From: Mycolicibacterium cosmeticum
GTDB lineage: Bacteria; Actinomycetota; Actinomycetes; Mycobacteriales; Mycobacteriaceae
Length of the DNA stretch: 64,000 bases
Assembly (NCBI RefSeq): GCF_000613185.1
Contig: NZ_CCBB010000002.1
Span: forward strand, 62,001-126,000
Direction of reading: 5' to 3'
Made by a program: the position numbers and the translations under genes
Notes under the pieces: generated by a model
What the model saw: only the letters and a program-made list of their open reading frames with translations
Told to the model about the DNA's origin: nothing
Databases searched by the model: none
Shown: positions 54,328 through 64,000 of the stretch, one piece after another
How the letters are laid out: each line of letters opens with the position of its first letter
Numbering within the stretch: position 1 is the stretch's first letter

Positions 54328-54438
54328 CTAGACCGGTGGGTACGCCGGCGGCGGGTAGACGCCGCGCAGACCCCAGGCCAGCCAGCTGAAGAAGAACTCA
54401 CCCTCGTCGCTGATGTCGTAATCCGGATTCGGATCCAT
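54328..54438 (-). CDS. 36-residue protein of unknown function
   Basis: This minus-strand frame is short but has all the signs of a gene: GGGGAGG 5 bases before the ATG, 37 codons ending in TAG and a strong terminator just past the stop. The product starts MDPNPDYDISDEGEF, continues with an aromatic helix FFFSWLAWGLRG and ends VYPPPAYPPV. The amphipathic centre could associate with membrane or a larger protein. M. tuberculosis has a small gene, Rv0157A, in the same place between pntB and Rv0158 as I recall; whether they are homologous was not checked. Function unknown. Confidence 0.75.
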   Translation of the reverse strand: MDPNPDYDISDEGEFFFSWLAWGLRGVYPPPAYPPV

Positions 54439-54528
54439 AGGTGCCTCCCCAGCCTGGCCTTTGTTTGGTTGAGTCTAACGCGATCGGGCCCGGGTCTGAC
54501 ATCCGAACCGCCCGATTGCCTAGACTGG

Positions 54529-54544
54529 CCAACCAGTTGATTGG
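54529..54544. promoter_or_regulatory. TetR-like operator candidate upstream of the tetR-SDR-fadE operon
   Basis: CCAACCAGTTGATTGG is an imperfect palindrome (6 of 8 base pairs symmetric) 35 bp upstream of the TetR start. It matches the reverse complement of 34166-34181 at 13 of 16 positions, at the same distance from the start codon. Autoregulation by the TetR protein is the simplest reading. Confidence 0.5.
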
Positions 54545-54579
54545 TCACCGGTCGCCCGGTCTGCAGATAGCGAGTTGTC

Positions 54580-55221
54580 ATGTCCACCGAACCCACCAAC
54601 GGGTCGTCCCGGCGAGAAGAATTGTTGGCCGTTGCCGCCAAGCTCTTCGCCGCCCGCGGATACCACGGCACCCGGATGGATGACGTCGCCGACGCCGTCG
54701 GGTTGAACAAGGCCACCGTCTACCACTACTACGCCAGCAAGTCACTGATCCTCTGGGACATCTACAAGCGCACCGCCGACTTCACCGTCGACGCGCTGCA
54801 CGACGACCCGACCGCGACCGCCCGCGAGACCATCTACCACTTCACCCGGCGACTGCTGACCGGCATCGCCAACGACCTGGAGGCGGCCGCCGTCTACTTC
54901 CAGGAGGGCCCGTACATCACCGAGTGGTTCACCGAAGAACAGGTCGAATACATCCGGAAGGCCGAAGCCACCGTCTACGAGCACGTGCGCGACGTGATCG
55001 ACCGGGGCATCGCCAGCGGCGAGTTCTACGACTGCGATTCCCATGTGTTGGCCCTCGGCTATATCGGGATGACGCTCGGCGCCTACCGCTGGCTGCGTCC
55101 GCACGGCCGCCGCACCGCCCAGGAGATCGCGGTGGAATTCAGCACCGCCCTGCTGCGCGGATTGATCGTCGACGAGGCGGTGCGCACCGAGGAGCCGCTC
55201 GGCGGTGCCAGCCATGAGTGA
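54580..55221 (+). CDS. TetR-family regulator, Rv0158-like
   Basis: A 213-residue TetR regulator. The helix-turn-helix (SRREELLAVAAKLFAARGYH, GLNKATVYHYYASKSLILWD) and C-terminal domain (VYFQEGPYITEWFTEEQ, CDSHVLALGYIGMTLGAYRW) match Rv0158 of M. tuberculosis as I recall it. The C-terminal fold is like that of FadR/KstR2-like lipid-responsive regulators, so an acyl-CoA ligand is possible. The SDR gene overlaps its 3' end by 8 bp, followed by an acyl-CoA dehydrogenase; these are the likely targets. Confidence 0.93.
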   Translation: MSTEPTNGSSRREELLAVAAKLFAARGYHGTRMDDVADAVGLNKATVYHYYASKSLILWDIYKRTADFTVDALHDDPTATARETIYHFTRRLLTGIANDLEAAAVYFQEGPYITEWFTEEQVEYIRKAEATVYEHVRDVIDRGIASGEFYDCDSHVLALGYIGMTLGAYRWLRPHGRRTAQEIAVEFSTALLRGLIVDEAVRTEEPLGGASHE

Positions 55222-55990
55222 CCTGTTCCGGCTGGACGGCAAGGTCGCCGTCGTCACCGGCGGCGGCCGCGGGATCGGCGTGATGATCGCGCGCGGGCTG
55301 TTGCAGGCCGGCGCGGCGAAGGTGTACCTGGCGGCCCGCAAAGCGGCCGAACTGGACGCCGTGGTGGCCGAATTGGCACCGCTGGGCGCCGTCGAGGGCA
55401 TCCCCGCCGACCTGGGCACCGCCGAGGGGGTGCAGGCCCTGACCGCCGCGGTCACCGCCAAAGAGGACGCCGTGCACCTGCTGTTCAACAACGCGGGCGC
55501 GGCCTGGGGCGCGCCGTTCGACGAGCTCCCGGAATCCGGGTTCGACAAGGTCTTCGACGTCAACGTCAAGGGTGTGTTCCTGCTGACCCGCGCACTGGTG
55601 CCGCTGCTCACCGCCGCCGCCACCGAGGACGATCCGGCCCGGGTGATCAACACCGGCAGCATCGACGGGTTCCTGGTTCCGGAGAAGGGCAGGGGCAACT
55701 TCTCCTACAGCGCCAGCAAGGCGGCGGTGCACATGCTGACCAAGCATCTGGCCGGTGAGCTGGCACCCAAGATCCTGGTGAATGCCATTGCCCCCGGGCT
55801 GTTTCCGTCGCGGATGACGAAGGTGATGCTGGCGGCCGGGGAGGACGCGGTGGGATCGCTGCTGCCGCTGGGCCGGGTCGGGCGGCCCGACGACATGGCC
55901 GGTATCGCGGTCTTCCTGGGCAGCCGGGCCAGCAGTTACATCACCGGCGCGGTGATCCCGGTCGACGGCGGCGTGAGCACGATCCGATGA
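55214..55990 (+). CDS. Short-chain dehydrogenase/reductase
   Basis: A 258-residue classical SDR. NAD(P) motif TGGGRGIGVMIA at ~15-26, active-site NNAGAAWG, Ser in INTGSIDGF and YSASK with catalytic Tyr and Lys, then the C-terminal GAVIPVDGGVS. An insertion-free length suits FabG-like 3-oxoacyl or glucose-dehydrogenase-like enzymes. Placed between the TetR regulator and acyl-CoA dehydrogenase with overlaps on both sides, it probably oxidises a hydroxyacyl intermediate; that is inference. Confidence 0.92.
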   Translation: MSDLFRLDGKVAVVTGGGRGIGVMIARGLLQAGAAKVYLAARKAAELDAVVAELAPLGAVEGIPADLGTAEGVQALTAAVTAKEDAVHLLFNNAGAAWGAPFDELPESGFDKVFDVNVKGVFLLTRALVPLLTAAATEDDPARVINTGSIDGFLVPEKGRGNFSYSASKAAVHMLTKHLAGELAPKILVNAIAPGLFPSRMTKVMLAAGEDAVGSLLPLGRVGRPDDMAGIAVFLGSRASSYITGAVIPVDGGVSTIR

Positions 55991-57699
55991 AATCGACCAT
56001 CCTGTCCCGGCGTGACCTGGATTTCCTGCTCTACGAATGGCTTAGGGCCGACGAGCTCACCGCGCGCCCCCGGTTCGCCGAGCACTCCCGGGACACCTTC
56101 GACGGCGTGCTCGACCTGTGCGAACAGCTGGCCGAACGCTACTTCGCCCCGCACAACAAGCGCAGCGACGCCAACGAACCCACCTTCGACGGCACCACGG
56201 TGACGGTCATCCCGGAGGTGAAAGAAGCACTGCAGGCCTTCGCCAAGGCGGATCTGATCGGGATGGGCTTCGACGCCGAACTCGGCGGCGCACAATTGCC
56301 CGCGACGGTGGCCCAGGCCGGGTTCGCCTGGATCTCGGCGGCCAACGTGAGCACCGCCGGGTATCTGATGCTCACCATCGCCAATGCCAACCTGATCGCC
56401 AAATTCGGTACGCCCGAACAGATTTCGACTTGGGTGCAGCCGATGCTGGCCGGCCGCTTCACCGGCACCATGGCGTTGTCGGAGACCCAGGCCGGATCGT
56501 CGTTAGCTGATATCGTCACCCGCGCCGAACCCCAGCCCGACGGCACGTACCGGTTGCACGGCACGAAGATGTGGATCTCGGGCGCCGAGCATGAGCTCAG
56601 CGACAACATCGTCAATCTCGTACTGGCCAAGATCCCCGGCGGCCCCGCGGGCACCAAGGGCATCTCGCTGTTCATCGTGCCCAAGTTCCTGGTCAACTCG
56701 GACGGGTCGATCGGAGCCCGCAACAACGTCGCCATCTCCGGGCTGAACCACAAGATGGGCCAGCGCGGTATCACCAACACCGTGCTGAACTTCGACGGCG
56801 CCGAGGGCTACCTGGTCGGCGAGCCGCATCGCGGCATCGTCTACATGTTCCACATGATGAACGAGGCGCGGTTGGGCGTCGGCATGGGTGCGGTGTCGCT
56901 GGGCTACACCGGCTACCTGAAATCGCTGGAGTACGCCAGGGAACGCCCGCAGGGCCGGCTGGTCAAGGATCCGTCCACCCCGCAGGTGCCGATCATCGAG
57001 CACGCCGATGTGAAGCGGATGTTGTTGGCACAGAAGGCGTATGTGGAAGGTGCGTTGGGTCTGGCGCTGTACTGCGCGCGGCTGGTCGACACCGAAGAGA
57101 CCGACCTGCTGGACATCTTGACCCCGGTGGCCAAGAGCTGGCCGTCGCAGTGGTGCCTGGAGGCCAACGACCTGGCGATCCAGGTGCTCGGCGGCTACGG
57201 CTACACCCGCGAGTACGACGTCGAACAGCACTATCGGGACAACCGGCTGAACCCCATCCATGAGGGCACCAACGGCATTCAGAGCCTGGATCTGTTGGGC
57301 CGCAAGGTGACTCAGCGTGGTGGGGCCAGCATGGCTGCCCTGTCCGAGCGTATTGCGGCGACGGCGGCGGCCGCGGGCGATCACCAGTTCGCCGGCCAGC
57401 TCGACGCGGCGTGGCAGCGGCTGGTCGGGGTGACCGGGGCCATGTTCGCCTCCGGTGACATCGAGGCGGCGATGGCCAACAGTGCCGTCTATCTGGAGGC
57501 CTTCGGTCATATCGTCATCGCCTGGATCTGGTTGGAACAGGTGCTGGCTGCCGCAGGAAAGGACGGCGACTTCTACGACGGGAAACGGCAAGCAGCCCAA
57601 TACTTCTACCGCTACGAACTGCCCAAGACCGGGCCGCAACTCGATCTGCTGGCCAGCCTGGACCACACCACCCTGGACATGCGCGACAGCTGGTTCTGA
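55987..57699 (+). CDS. Acyl-CoA dehydrogenase with C-terminal extension
   Basis: At 570 residues this is the longer acyl-CoA dehydrogenase type. An N-terminal short helical domain (~1-60) precedes the core; MALSETQAGSSLADI and LHGTKMWISGAEHEL make the middle domain, NPIHEGTNGIQSLDLLGRK holds the catalytic-base Glu position, and the last ~130 residues (GDHQFAGQLDAAWQRLVGV onward) form the extra C-terminal domain seen in enzymes acting on bulky or 3-methylmercaptopropionyl-like acyl-CoAs. Overlaps the SDR as ATGA. Substrate unknown. It is the last gene before the IS element. Confidence 0.92.
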   Translation: MKSTILSRRDLDFLLYEWLRADELTARPRFAEHSRDTFDGVLDLCEQLAERYFAPHNKRSDANEPTFDGTTVTVIPEVKEALQAFAKADLIGMGFDAELGGAQLPATVAQAGFAWISAANVSTAGYLMLTIANANLIAKFGTPEQISTWVQPMLAGRFTGTMALSETQAGSSLADIVTRAEPQPDGTYRLHGTKMWISGAEHELSDNIVNLVLAKIPGGPAGTKGISLFIVPKFLVNSDGSIGARNNVAISGLNHKMGQRGITNTVLNFDGAEGYLVGEPHRGIVYMFHMMNEARLGVGMGAVSLGYTGYLKSLEYARERPQGRLVKDPSTPQVPIIEHADVKRMLLAQKAYVEGALGLALYCARLVDTEETDLLDILTPVAKSWPSQWCLEANDLAIQVLGGYGYTREYDVEQHYRDNRLNPIHEGTNGIQSLDLLGRKVTQRGGASMAALSERIAATAAAAGDHQFAGQLDAAWQRLVGVTGAMFASGDIEAAMANSAVYLEAFGHIVIAWIWLEQVLAAAGKDGDFYDGKRQAAQYFYRYELPKTGPQLDLLASLDHTTLDMRDSWF

Positions 57700-57754
57700 C
57701 ACCTCTCCTGCGCCCAAACTCACCTTCGGGCCAAGAAGTGCGAGGCGGATTCAT

Positions 57755-59020
57755 ACGGTCAAGGCAACATTTCCTGGTTTTGGAGGTTGCTGTGCCGAGA
57801 GGGATTCCTGCGTCGCGGGCATTGAAGCGGGAGCTTCTTGATCGGGTGTGTCGGGGGCAGTCGGTGACAGCGGCTGAAATAGCGATGGGCGTGTCGCACG
57901 GGCTGGGCCATCAGTGGTGGCATAAGGCTGGTGGGATGACGCTTACAACGGGTCGGCGCGGCGGTGTCGCCGATGTGATCGAGCAGGATCGGCCGGGCGG
58001 GCCTGGGCATCGGATCAGCCTGGCTGAGCGTGTAGAGATCATGCGAGGGCTCGACGATGAGTTGAGCTATGCCGAGATCGGGCGCCGGATCGGGCGCGAC
58101 CGGTCGGTCGTGTGGAAAGAGATCCGCCGTAACCGAGGTGATGACGGGGACTATCACGCGTTGATGGCTCATGCTCGATCTAAGAATAAAGCCAAGCGAC
58201 CCAAGGCATTCAGGCTCAATGATCCGAAGCTGTGCGCGGCGGTGGAAACGTGGATGGACGACGGGTGGAGCCCGCGGTTGATTGCGCAGGTGTTGGCCCA
58301 AGATCATCCCGCTGACAAGCTGATGCAGGTGAGCCACGAAACGATCTACCAGAGTCTGTACGTCCAGGCCCGTGGCAGTCTTCGTGCCGATCTGCATAAG
58401 AGTCTCTCGACCAAACGGGCGGCCCGAAAAACGCGTGGCCAGGTCCGTGGTCCCCGCGGGGCCTACGCCAGCGGCGAGGAATTCCGCATCAGCGATCGCC
58501 CCGCCGAGGCTGCTGACCGGGCAGTACCCGGACACTGGGAAGGCGACCTGATCATGGGGGCCGGCAATACCAGCGCGATCGGCACCTTGGTCGAGCGCAG
58601 CACCCGGTTCACGATCTTGCTGCATCTGCCGGTCGACCATACTGCCGAGGCCGTAGCCACCGCGATGATCGCGGCGATGGGCGAGCTACCCGAGCATCTA
58701 CGCCGTTCGATCACGTGGGACCGTGGCTCTGAGATGGCTCAATGGCGTCACATCCACCTGCAGCTCAAGGCGCCGGTCTACTTCTGCAATCCGCATTCAC
58801 CCTGGCAGCGCGGCACCAATGAGAACACCAACCGACTCTTGCGGCATTGGTTCGAAAAGGGCACCGACCTAGCCGGTTACACCAGAGCCGACCTCAAACG
58901 TGTTCAAGACAAACTCAATACACGGCCCAGGCCCACCCTGGACCTCGATACCCCAGCCCAACGTCTCGCCGCCCTCATTAGCCAAACAGCCTGAATGTTT
59001 CCCCAACCACTTGACATTGC
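57755..59020 (+). mobile_element. IS30-family insertion sequence
   Basis: A single transposase gene with imperfect ends. The left end contains GTCAAG (57758-57763) and AACATT (57766-57771); the right end contains their complements (CTTGAC 59010-59015, AATGTT 58994-58999) with about 8 extra bases between. Exact boundaries and target duplications could not be fixed. It sits in an intergenic region and does not break an obvious gene. Confidence 0.65.
57792..58994 (+). CDS. IS30-family transposase
   Basis: A 400-residue DDE transposase. The N-terminal half carries helix-turn-helix segments (ISLAERVEIMRGLDDELSYA, IGRDRSVVWKEIRRNRG). The catalytic triad is Asp in GHWEGDLIMG, Asp in SITWDRGSEMAQ and Glu in QRGTNENTNRLLR. 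The GTG at 57792 follows GGAGG by five bases; an ATG/GTG-less extension to 57738 would reach into the left end. The frame appears intact, so the element may be active. Confidence 0.93.
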   Translation: MPRGIPASRALKRELLDRVCRGQSVTAAEIAMGVSHGLGHQWWHKAGGMTLTTGRRGGVADVIEQDRPGGPGHRISLAERVEIMRGLDDELSYAEIGRRIGRDRSVVWKEIRRNRGDDGDYHALMAHARSKNKAKRPKAFRLNDPKLCAAVETWMDDGWSPRLIAQVLAQDHPADKLMQVSHETIYQSLYVQARGSLRADLHKSLSTKRAARKTRGQVRGPRGAYASGEEFRISDRPAEAADRAVPGHWEGDLIMGAGNTSAIGTLVERSTRFTILLHLPVDHTAEAVATAMIAAMGELPEHLRRSITWDRGSEMAQWRHIHLQLKAPVYFCNPHSPWQRGTNENTNRLLRHWFEKGTDLAGYTRADLKRVQDKLNTRPRPTLDLDTPAQRLAALISQTA

Positions 59021-59119
59021 CCGAGTGGCCGCCGGCATTTCGTCGATCTCGGTGCGCTCGATTCGGTGGGCTTGTCGATCCGGGTGGGCTCGGTCGCGTC
59101 CGTGTAACAGACTGGGGGC

Positions 59120-60388
59120 ATGCCCGCAGAGATCGCGATCCACTTCTTCCTGACCCTGGCCGTCATCCTCGGCGCATGCCGGCTGGTCGGCGCTGCCGCC
59201 GAGCGGATCGGCCAGCCTCGCGTCGTGGGGGAGATGATCGCCGGGGTGGTGCTGGGCCCCTCACTGCTGGGCCGGTTCGCACCGGGCCTGCAGCACGAGC
59301 TGTTCCCTGCCGGCACCTCGAACGTCGTGCTGTATACGGTGGCCCAGGTCGGGTTGGTGCTGTACATGTTCGTGATCGGGCTGAACTTCGATGTCAACCA
59401 CGTCAAGGAGCGGTCCGGTACGGCGACGGCGGTATCGGTCGCCGGTATCGTCGCGCCGCTGGCGCTCGGCGCACTCACCGCCCTGCCCCTGCTCGGCCTC
59501 GGCGGTTTCTTCGGGTCAGGCGTCACCCCGGCCATGGCGATGATGTTCCTCGGGGCGTCGATCGCCATCACGGCTTTCCCGATGCTGGCCCGCATCATCT
59601 TCGAGAAAGGGCTGTCCGGTACACCTTTGGGCACGCTGGCGCTGGCCTGCGGTGCGGCGGCCGATGCCATCTCCTGGTGCGTGCTGGCGGTGGTGCTCGC
59701 GGTGCACCGCGGCAATGCTGCCACGGCCGTCGTCGCGATCGGCGGTGGAGTGCTCTACACCATCATCGTGCTGACGGTTGGCCGGCGCGGCTTCGGTGTG
59801 CTCGGCCGGGCGGCCGAGCAGCGCCGCAGTGTCTCGCCCGCCATGCTCAGCACGGTACTGATCACCCTGATGGGCTGCGCGTGGCTGACCGACGTCGTCG
59901 GCATCTACGCGATCTTCGGGGCCTTCATCCTGGGCGCCGCCATACCGTCGGGGTTCTTGGCCCAACGCCTCACCGACATCATCGAACCGCTCACCACGAC
60001 GCTGTTGTTGCCGTTGTTCTTCGTCTACTCCGGCCTCAACACGCAGATCGGTCTGGTGAACAGTGCGCAGCTGTGGGCCATCACGCTGGCCCTGCTCGTG
60101 GTGGCGATCGCAGGTAAAGGGCTGGCGTGCACCGCCGCCGCCCGGCTGTGCCGGGTACCCGCACGTGAAGCGCTGGCTCTGGGATCGTTGATGAACGCGC
60201 GCGGGCTCATCGAACTCATCCTGCTCAACATCGGGCTGCAAGCCGGCATCATCACGCCGACCCTGTTCACCATGCTGGTGCTGGTCGCCATCGTCACGAC
60301 GCTGATGTGCTCGCCGATCTTCGAATTCGTCTACGGCCGGAACCGGACTGCCGATCTTTCGGCGTTGGAGCCGGGCCCGCGCGTGTAG
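59120..60388 (+). CDS. Cation:proton antiporter (CPA2/KefB-like)
   Basis: A 422-residue antiporter with about twelve to thirteen helices. RIGQPRVVGEMIAGVVLGPSLLG near the N-terminus and AMNARGLIELILLNIGL-like text (LMNARGLIELILLNIGLQAG) near 350 are hallmark CPA2 motifs. No C-terminal TrkA-N domain is present. Ions are probably Na+ or K+. It is 52 bp upstream of the halogenase-like gene and might serve self-protection or export in that cluster, which is inference. Confidence 0.88.
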   Translation: MPAEIAIHFFLTLAVILGACRLVGAAAERIGQPRVVGEMIAGVVLGPSLLGRFAPGLQHELFPAGTSNVVLYTVAQVGLVLYMFVIGLNFDVNHVKERSGTATAVSVAGIVAPLALGALTALPLLGLGGFFGSGVTPAMAMMFLGASIAITAFPMLARIIFEKGLSGTPLGTLALACGAAADAISWCVLAVVLAVHRGNAATAVVAIGGGVLYTIIVLTVGRRGFGVLGRAAEQRRSVSPAMLSTVLITLMGCAWLTDVVGIYAIFGAFILGAAIPSGFLAQRLTDIIEPLTTTLLLPLFFVYSGLNTQIGLVNSAQLWAITLALLVVAIAGKGLACTAAARLCRVPAREALALGSLMNARGLIELILLNIGLQAGIITPTLFTMLVLVAIVTTLMCSPIFEFVYGRNRTADLSALEPGPRV

Positions 60389-60440
60389 CGTGGCGGAAAA
60401 TGCGACACAACCTTGTGCCCGGTGCAGGGAGGAGAAACGC

Positions 60441-62207
60441 GTGGACGTTCGATCGGAGATCTCGCAACTGGATCCGGCGGCACGTGCCGCGCTGGCCGAG
60501 AAGATACGTAACCGTTTGTCCCGCAACGACAATCGTTCGACCGACTATGACGTAGCCATCGCGGGCGGCGGGGTGGCGGCCCTGACCCTCGGGCTGGAAT
60601 TGCGCAAGTCCCGCCCGGACACCCGCATCGTGGTGGTCGAACCGCGCCCGCACCCGGTCCCCGAGATCACCCACACCGTCGGGGAGTCCACCGTCGAGAT
60701 CTCGGCGCACTACCTCCGGGACCGGCTCGGTCTGGGCGACCACCTGAGCACCGCCCAACTGCGCAAGATGGGCTTGCGGATGTTCTTCACCCGCGGCGAC
60801 AACTCCGATATCGCCGCCCGGATGGAGCTGGGCAGTTCGTGCTTCGTCCCGCAGGTGACCTATCAGGTCGACCGCGGCAGGTTGGAGAACGAACTGCACC
60901 GGCGCTGCCTTGACGCCGGCATCGACATCGTCGGCGGCCGGGTGCGGTCCGTGCAGTTGAGCGCCGCGGGACCGCACACCGTCACCTGCCAGGACGCCGA
61001 CACCAGCACCGAGATCACCGCGCGCTGGGTGGTCGACGCCTCCGGCAGGAACCGGGCATTGGCCCGGCAGCTGGATCTCAAGCGTGCCAACGAGCATCGG
61101 TGCAACGCCGTGTGGTTCCGTGTCGCCACGGAAATCGACGTCGGTCGATGGAGTGACGATCCCAAGTGGCAGGCCCGCCTCGTCGAGGGTGACCGCGCGA
61201 TGTCGACCAATCATCTGATGGGAGACGGTTACTGGGTATGGCTGATCCGGCTGGCGTCCGGTGCGACCAGCGTGGGGATCGTCGCCGACCCGGACTTCCA
61301 CCGGTTCGACGAGTTCAACACCCTACCCAAGGCCCTGGCCTGGTTGCGGGCCCACGAACCTCAGTGCGCCGCGGTGCTCGCCGCCAACGACGCCCTCATC
61401 AGGGACTTCCGGGTGATGAAGAAGTACAGCCACGGCGTCGCGAAGGCCTTCGACGGCACGCAGCACTGGGCGATCACCGGCGACGCGGGCATCTTCCTGG
61501 ATCCGCTGTACTCGTCGGGTCTCGATCTGGTGGCCGTGGGCAACGGACTCATCACCGATATGGTCACCCGCGACCTCGACGGAGAGGACGTGACCGCCCG
61601 AGCGCAGATCAGTGACACCCTGTTCCGCTCACTCACCGACATGTGGCTGGCGGTATATCAGGGGCAGTACACCCTGATGGGCACCCCCGCGGTGATGTCG
61701 GCGAAGATCATCTGGGATGTGGCCTTCTACTGGGGATTCATCGGGCTGCTGTACGCGAACGACCGGTTCACCCGGGTAGCCGACGAGCCGGACTTCGTGC
61801 CGCAGTTGGAAGGCCTGATCGCGCTGAGCAACCGGATGCAGCGATTCTTCCGGGAATGGGCGCGCATCGAGCACCGCGACGCCCCGGCAGACTTCGTCGA
61901 TCTCTACGCCCCACTGAACTTCATGGTGACCCTGCACGCCGCGATGATGGACGAGCCGGCGAGCTTCCTGGACCGGTTCGAGGCCAACGCGCTGCTGCTC
62001 CGGCAGGTGGCCGGTCAGCTGGTCGACACCGTGATCGCGGACAAATCGGGGTGCTTCGACGATGACGAAACGGTGCGCCAGCTGCAGGTTTGGCAGCGCG
62101 ATACCCTGCTGCGCGAGCTGCGCGAGATCTATCGCCGCGAGCAACACCAGCACCCGGTGAGCCCCGATTGGATAGTCATGGCCGCACCCGCGATGCAGGC
62201 GAGCTGA
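60441..62207 (+). CDS. Halogenase-like FAD-dependent oxidoreductase
   Basis: A 588-residue flavoprotein of the tryptophan halogenase-like superfamily. The FAD motif is VAIAGGGVAALTLGLELR (~36-53) and VGESTVEISAHYLRDRLGL is the following conserved helix. VDASGRNRALARQLDL and GDAGIFLDPLYSSGLDL are the second and third FAD contacts. The halogenase WxWxIP motif appears as YWVWLIRL, with Pro lost, so halogenation is uncertain; hydroxylase or other FAD chemistry is equally likely. The GTG at 60441 follows GGAGGAG. Placed 129 bp before a PKS. Confidence 0.85.
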   Translation: MDVRSEISQLDPAARAALAEKIRNRLSRNDNRSTDYDVAIAGGGVAALTLGLELRKSRPDTRIVVVEPRPHPVPEITHTVGESTVEISAHYLRDRLGLGDHLSTAQLRKMGLRMFFTRGDNSDIAARMELGSSCFVPQVTYQVDRGRLENELHRRCLDAGIDIVGGRVRSVQLSAAGPHTVTCQDADTSTEITARWVVDASGRNRALARQLDLKRANEHRCNAVWFRVATEIDVGRWSDDPKWQARLVEGDRAMSTNHLMGDGYWVWLIRLASGATSVGIVADPDFHRFDEFNTLPKALAWLRAHEPQCAAVLAANDALIRDFRVMKKYSHGVAKAFDGTQHWAITGDAGIFLDPLYSSGLDLVAVGNGLITDMVTRDLDGEDVTARAQISDTLFRSLTDMWLAVYQGQYTLMGTPAVMSAKIIWDVAFYWGFIGLLYANDRFTRVADEPDFVPQLEGLIALSNRMQRFFREWARIEHRDAPADFVDLYAPLNFMVTLHAAMMDEPASFLDRFEANALLLRQVAGQLVDTVIADKSGCFDDDETVRQLQVWQRDTLLRELREIYRREQHQHPVSPDWIVMAAPAMQAS

Positions 62208-62210
62208 TCC

Positions 62211-62233
62211 GCCGACGGGACCCATCCGTCGGC
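62211..62233 (+). terminator. Hairpin between the halogenase-like gene and the PKS
   Basis: GCCGACGG (62211-62218) pairs with CCGTCGGC (62226-62233) around a 7-nt loop, starting 4 bp after the stop. No T run follows, so it might be an attenuator or a Rho-independent pause rather than a full terminator. Confidence 0.4.
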
Positions 62234-62336
62234 GACCCGGTGACGAATGACTGCTGGACCGGCAAGTCGACGGGGGTCAGGTGGCGATGATGGGTGCAAC
62301 CGGCGGTGTTCACGGTGGACGCTGGACGGTGACGGG

Positions 62337-64000
<1,664 letters not shown>

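Overview
The window looks like a stretch of chromosome from a Mycobacterium or Mycolicibacterium species, probably a rapid grower. It is uniformly GC-rich, densely packed and full of 4-bp ATGA/GTGA overlaps. It carries markers largely restricted to mycobacteria: the distal ESX-1 genes espL-espB-eccE1-mycP1, a PE-PPE-type C-terminus, PtpB-type phosphatase, FadE2 and DUF732. From about 33.2 to 57.7 kb the gene order resembles the M. tuberculosis block Rv0145-Rv0158 as I remember it. The fructose PTS locus beside mycP1 resembles M. smegmatis. Both comparisons are from memory. No tRNA, rRNA, CRISPR array or prophage was seen. No gene-free stretch exceeds 300 bases; the longest is 51300-51561, upstream of tauC, where I see no recognisable site.

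Layout. 1-5.2 kb: end of a PE-PPE-like protein, a metabolite:H+ symporter with a LacI regulator, a cytochrome P450 and a DMT-type permease. 5.4-12.5 kb: two tandem carboxylic acid reductases whose carrier and reductase portions are nearly identical in DNA sequence. 12.6-17.6 kb: a PPOX-type flavoenzyme with a proline-rich membrane protein, then a four-gene ABC importer. 17.6-22.2 kb: an ESX-1 distal operon, without the ESX-1 core beside it. 22.4-28.3 kb: a fructose phosphotransferase system (ptsH, fruA, fruK, fruR, and divergent ptsI). 28.3-33.1 kb: pirin, a FUSC membrane protein and two divergent TetR regulators.

33.2-57.7 kb is lipid and redox metabolism: methyltransferase, aldehyde dehydrogenase, two SDRs, quinone oxidoreductase, PtpB, FadE2, two further acyl-CoA dehydrogenases and the proton-translocating transhydrogenase pntAB. 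Interspersed are an MFS/LysR pair, a NarL-type two-component system, a DUF559 protein, a CorA-like channel and a taurine-type ABC importer. Three similar TetR-like palindromes precede the aldehyde dehydrogenase, fadE2 and the tetR-SDR-fadE operon, suggesting one small regulon. An IS30-type element (about 57.76-59.02 kb) separates this block from the right edge. There an antiporter, a halogenase-like flavoprotein and the start of a type I polyketide synthase look like the beginning of a biosynthetic cluster cut by the window end.

Almost everything belongs to known families. The most unusual items are the CAR pair with signs of gene conversion, the isolated ESX-1 distal operon, the halogenase-like/PKS edge, an unlisted 36-residue gene at 54.3-54.4 kb, and long hairpins placed on stop codons.
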